Made by a program: the position numbers and the translations under genes. This document shows positions 21,104 to 23,879 of a stretch of 23,879 nucleotides of DNA, piece by piece. Origin of the DNA: Fimbriimonadaceae bacterium. GTDB lineage: Bacteria > Armatimonadota > Fimbriimonadia > Fimbriimonadales > Fimbriimonadaceae. Under the pieces are notes generated by a model, which worked only from the letters and a program-made list of their open reading frames with translations, was not told the origin of the DNA and did not search any database. Within the stretch, counting starts at the first letter, position 1; every line of letters starts with the position of its first letter. The DNA is taken from the NCBI GenBank assembly GCA_020849075.1, contig JADLGZ010000043.1, positions 1 to 23,879 on the forward strand. The letters run 5' to 3'.

Positions 21104-23879
21104 ATGAAGCTCGTTACTAGACTCTTTTCTTTGGCCGCGTTAGTCGCCACAAGTGGCTTGGCCACCGCCCAAACGGGCTGGGGCGACTCGTGCATTGACC
21201 CGGAGAATACAACGCCTCGAACTCCGGATCACTTCGCTAACTACATCCAGAATGCATTTATCATTCACGCCGTCGGCGTAAGCGGTTCGGTTACGTATGG
21301 CGGGGAAAACGGCCCCTGCTATTCGCCCGCGAAGACCCTCGACCTATCTGGCCGCCTTGGCTTCATGATTGGCTCCGTTGGCTCTGTCCAGTCTAGCTTC
21401 GACAATTTCATGGCCCTCACGACGGGTATGCCCGTTGATCCGGCCGGCGACTTCTGCTATGCACGCATCATCCGTGGCCCCGCCGCCGGAGCCTTGGATA
21501 CGGCTCTATTTGGTGACGGTGGCGTCGGTTCCTACGTTCCCATGTCGGGTCGGTCCATTATCACCACGTGGCAAGACGGGGAAACCCAGGTTGTCCTGAC
21601 TTCGCGGGTCATCGGCGATGCGGTGCGGTTGCACTGGAAGATGACGAATCTCGCTGCGGACGCACAGAGACTGGGGCTCAAATTTGGCGCGTATATGGGT
21701 ATGCGCTCAAACGGAGCTGACCAGTTCGGGCATACCCAGGCTGGTTCATTGCTCCCGTCGGGTGCAGTGCCAAAGCCAACCGCAATTCCTGGTGCGGAGG
21801 GTGATATCAACCGCAATGGCTACGTATCCTTCATCGAAACGGATACAACCAAGCCGATTCATACCGGTAAGAACTGGTTGCGATCCAATCCTCGATTCCC
21901 AAGCCGAGTTAATTTCCAATGGGGTCAGTGGAATCCGTACGGAATCCGCATTGACAACGATCCCACCGATGCAACTCCTGACCAGACTTCGGCGAGCCAG
22001 ATGCTCGTGGGGACGCATCAGGGAACAGCGGGCATTCTGTCTGGAAACAACATGCCTGGACGATTGTTCAATGACAACAATGTGCCAGGCGGGGACCCCG
22101 CTCTCGTAGCTGGGATAACCAATGTCCTAGAAGACAGCGACACCCCGATCTCGGAGGCTAGCTTCATTCAAGTTTTCCCTGCTCAGATTGTAGCGGCTGG
22201 TCAATTCAGAGAGGTCGTCCAGTACATTCGGTCACCGTGGAGCGTCGGCGACTACCGAGATCCATACACGGCGCTTGTGGATGCGCCAAGGCTTGTGGAA
22301 CCATCACCGGGTGGGCTCAATGACTTGTCCCCGAACCCGATGACGATCGCGGCGTATGTGGATAACCAATATGCCACGACTGACCAGTCGATCAGTCTGT
22401 CCGACGTCCGGTACACAATCAGTTTCCCGACCGGAAGCGGCTTGTCGCTGGCGCCTGGGGAGCAGGCATCCAAGACGATCCCTTCGATTGCGCCCAACGG
22501 AATTGGATCCGTTACCTGGCAGGTTCAGGCCAACGGTGAAGTCGTTGGTGATCAGCCCTATACCGTCACAATCGTGCCTGGCAACAGCCGAAGCACAACC
22601 TTGTCGGGCAATGTTTTGGTATCAGGTACGCCGCGAGTCCGCCTACCTGAAGGTGCCGTACTGGTCACCTTCCCCTGGAACTTCGCTGACTCATCCTTAG
22701 ACGCGATCTTTGGTGGCGGATTGCAATTTGGCGTGGATTACTTGGCTTACCGCTGGGATCCGATCACTTTGCAGTACTTACCGCAGGTAACGGCCCGCCG
22801 AGGCGAATCGGTCTGGATCGTCTGTCTCAACGACAACGCATTCCAACAGTTAAATGGCGCAACGGTTCCGACCGACACCAACCTTGGTGGGTTGACTACA
22901 ACGCTTCAAGCTGGCTGGAACATGATCGGTAATCCGTATCCCTATGCCGTACGATTGAGCACTTTGATCGCGGTTGGTTTAGCCGACCCGGGCAGCACCT
23001 TGACTTGGGATCAACTGGTTTCCAATGGATGGGTAAGTCCTGCCTTGGCTTTCTGGGAGCGCGATCCACTGGATCCCGACAGCGGCTTCTATCGGTTTAC
23101 TGAAGGCAATACTGATTTCCTACAGCCTGGTCGTGGATATTGGATTTACGTGGTGACCCCGCAACGCATTCAGATCACTTGGCCGCCGGTTCTTGCTGCC
23201 GGAGCAAGTGGGACAACTCGTCGGCCTGGCGAGACCACAAACTCCTCAGTGTGGCGACAAAATGAGCGCCAATGGCGACTGCAAATGGTTGCGCGAACCA
23301 ATGACGGCATTGACTCCCAGAACTTTATCGGGGTCACGACGAGCATGGCGAATGCGCGCAAGCTCCGTCGATTTGACCCACCTGTCGCGCCGAAGAGCAA
23401 GGTTGACCTATCCATTAGTGAGATGGTTGATGGCAAGGAATCACGACTGGCCGCGTCGTTCGCTCAGGCAGCGACCCGCCGAACGTGGAAACTTGTCGCG
23501 AAGGCCGAAACTGCAGGAGAAGTGATCCTAACTTGGCCAAACATTACGACGGTTCCACGCAATATGCGCTTGACCCTGAAGGATGTAGCAACCAACACGA
23601 CGCGCGATCTTCGCTTCCAAAATAGCTACAGCTACACGGTAGATGAGCCGACGGTTCGGGAGTTTGTGCTGACCATGGAGCCAGCAGGAACGGCTCGAGC
23701 GATCATCGGAAACATTACCGTGAGCCGACCGGGGCGTGATGCCAACAGCCCAGTTGTCATCAACTACACCCTCTCCGCCGAGGCGATGACCACCATCAAG
23801 ATCATGAACAACGGCAAGGAAGTCTATAGCTTCCACCGTGGACGATCTGATATTGCTGGTCAGAACCAAGTCTCGTGGA
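21104..23879 (+). CDS. Large secreted modular protein, 3' end beyond window (925 codons visible)
   Basis: ATG 21104 opens a frame that runs without a stop to the right edge. Signal peptide 1-23 (MKLVTRLFSLAALVATSGLA, then TA before Q). Residues 24-400 form a beta-rich globular part with repeated Asp/Asn/Gly loops (NDNNVPGGD, EGDINRNGY), possibly calcium-binding in style. Residues 400-500 look Ig-like (SLAPGEQASKTIPSIAPNG). About 515-690 carry a segment with LVTFPWNFAD, ARRGESVWIV and AGWNMIGNPYPYAV, a motif common in large surface proteins that carry C-terminal sorting modules. The visible end (VVINYTLSAEAMTTIKIMNN, GKEVYSF, AGQNQVSW) looks like the start of a FlgD-type Ig domain. No SD precedes the ATG. 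The function is unknown; it is probably exported and surface-exposed, and likely linked with the preceding CsgG-like protein. Confidence 0.85.
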   Translation, partial: MKLVTRLFSLAALVATSGLATAQTGWGDSCIDPENTTPRTPDHFANYIQNAFIIHAVGVSGSVTYGGENGPCYSPAKTLDLSGRLGFMIGSVGSVQSSFDNFMALTTGMPVDPAGDFCYARIIRGPAAGALDTALFGDGGVGSYVPMSGRSIITTWQDGETQVVLTSRVIGDAVRLHWKMTNLAADAQRLGLKFGAYMGMRSNGADQFGHTQAGSLLPSGAVPKPTAIPGAEGDINRNGYVSFIETDTTKPIHTGKNWLRSNPRFPSRVNFQWGQWNPYGIRIDNDPTDATPDQTSASQMLVGTHQGTAGILSGNNMPGRLFNDNNVPGGDPALVAGITNVLEDSDTPISEASFIQVFPAQIVAAGQFREVVQYIRSPWSVGDYRDPYTALVDAPRLVEPSPGGLNDLSPNPMTIAAYVDNQYATTDQSISLSDVRYTISFPTGSGLSLAPGEQASKTIPSIAPNGIGSVTWQVQANGEVVGDQPYTVTIVPGNSRSTTLSGNVLVSGTPRVRLPEGAVLVTFPWNFADSSLDAIFGGGLQFGVDYLAYRWDPITLQYLPQVTARRGESVWIVCLNDNAFQQLNGATVPTDTNLGGLTTTLQAGWNMIGNPYPYAVRLSTLIAVGLADPGSTLTWDQLVSNGWVSPALAFWERDPLDPDSGFYRFTEGNTDFLQPGRGYWIYVVTPQRIQITWPPVLAAGASGTTRRPGETTNSSVWRQNERQWRLQMVARTNDGIDSQNFIGVTTSMANARKLRRFDPPVAPKSKVDLSISEMVDGKESRLAASFAQAATRRTWKLVAKAETAGEVILTWPNITTVPRNMRLTLKDVATNTTRDLRFQNSYSYTVDEPTVREFVLTMEPAGTARAIIGNITVSRPGRDANSPVVINYTLSAEAMTTIKIMNNGKEVYSFHRGRSDIAGQNQVSW

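Overview
The window is almost solid coding sequence: about 20 genes, no gene-free stretch over 120 bp, and no RNA genes, insertion sequences, CRISPR arrays or phage genes that I can see. It is a bacterial chromosome segment of moderate GC. Several genes start with TTG or GTG, Shine-Dalgarno (SD) use is mixed, and most operon junctions are overlapping stop/start codons. The mix of a DUF853 ATPase, SLBB/HhH ComEA, four-domain S1, HTTM proteins and secreted proteins with FlgD-like Ig ends would fit an Armatimonadota/Fimbriimonadia-like bacterium. That is inference from gene content and style only and cannot be settled from this window.

Layout. 2-4278: the C-terminal part of a HerA/YjgR-type ATPase (+), a convergent orphan AraF-like sugar-binding lipoprotein (-), then a GH20 beta-N-acetylhexosaminidase followed at once by a small DCC-family thiol-disulfide protein (+). 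9776-4284 (-): a tightly overlapping six-gene run, icd, hslU, an HTTM-partner membrane protein, an HTTM (VKGC-like) membrane protein, an unrecognised 291-aa protein, and a free-methionine-R-sulfoxide-reductase-type GAF protein. The DCC gene converges on the end of this run, so redox-type proteins surround a vitamin-K-carboxylase-like membrane protein. 9843-10175 (+): hinT, whose 3' end overlaps the next convergent gene.

15735-10155 (-): a second run, comEA, SAM methyltransferase, def, fmt, a membrane-anchored PD40/TolB-like propeller and a Wzx/MATE-type flippase, with a plausible sigma-70-like promoter before comEA. 16715-15801 (-): a short Ppx/GppA phosphatase, divergent from rpsA-coaE (16807-18913, +).

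19033-23879 (+): the least ordinary part. A promoter flanked by inverted repeats precedes a secreted CsgG/FlgO-like protein carrying an internal membrane segment and a long Gly-rich linker. After a 12-bp perfect stem-loop comes a very large secreted modular protein that is still open at the right edge (925 codons visible). These two are my best candidates for an uncharacterised cell-surface system.

Most of the rest is housekeeping: TCA cycle (icd), proteolysis (hslU), formyl-Met cycle (fmt/def), CoA synthesis (coaE) and translation (rpsA).
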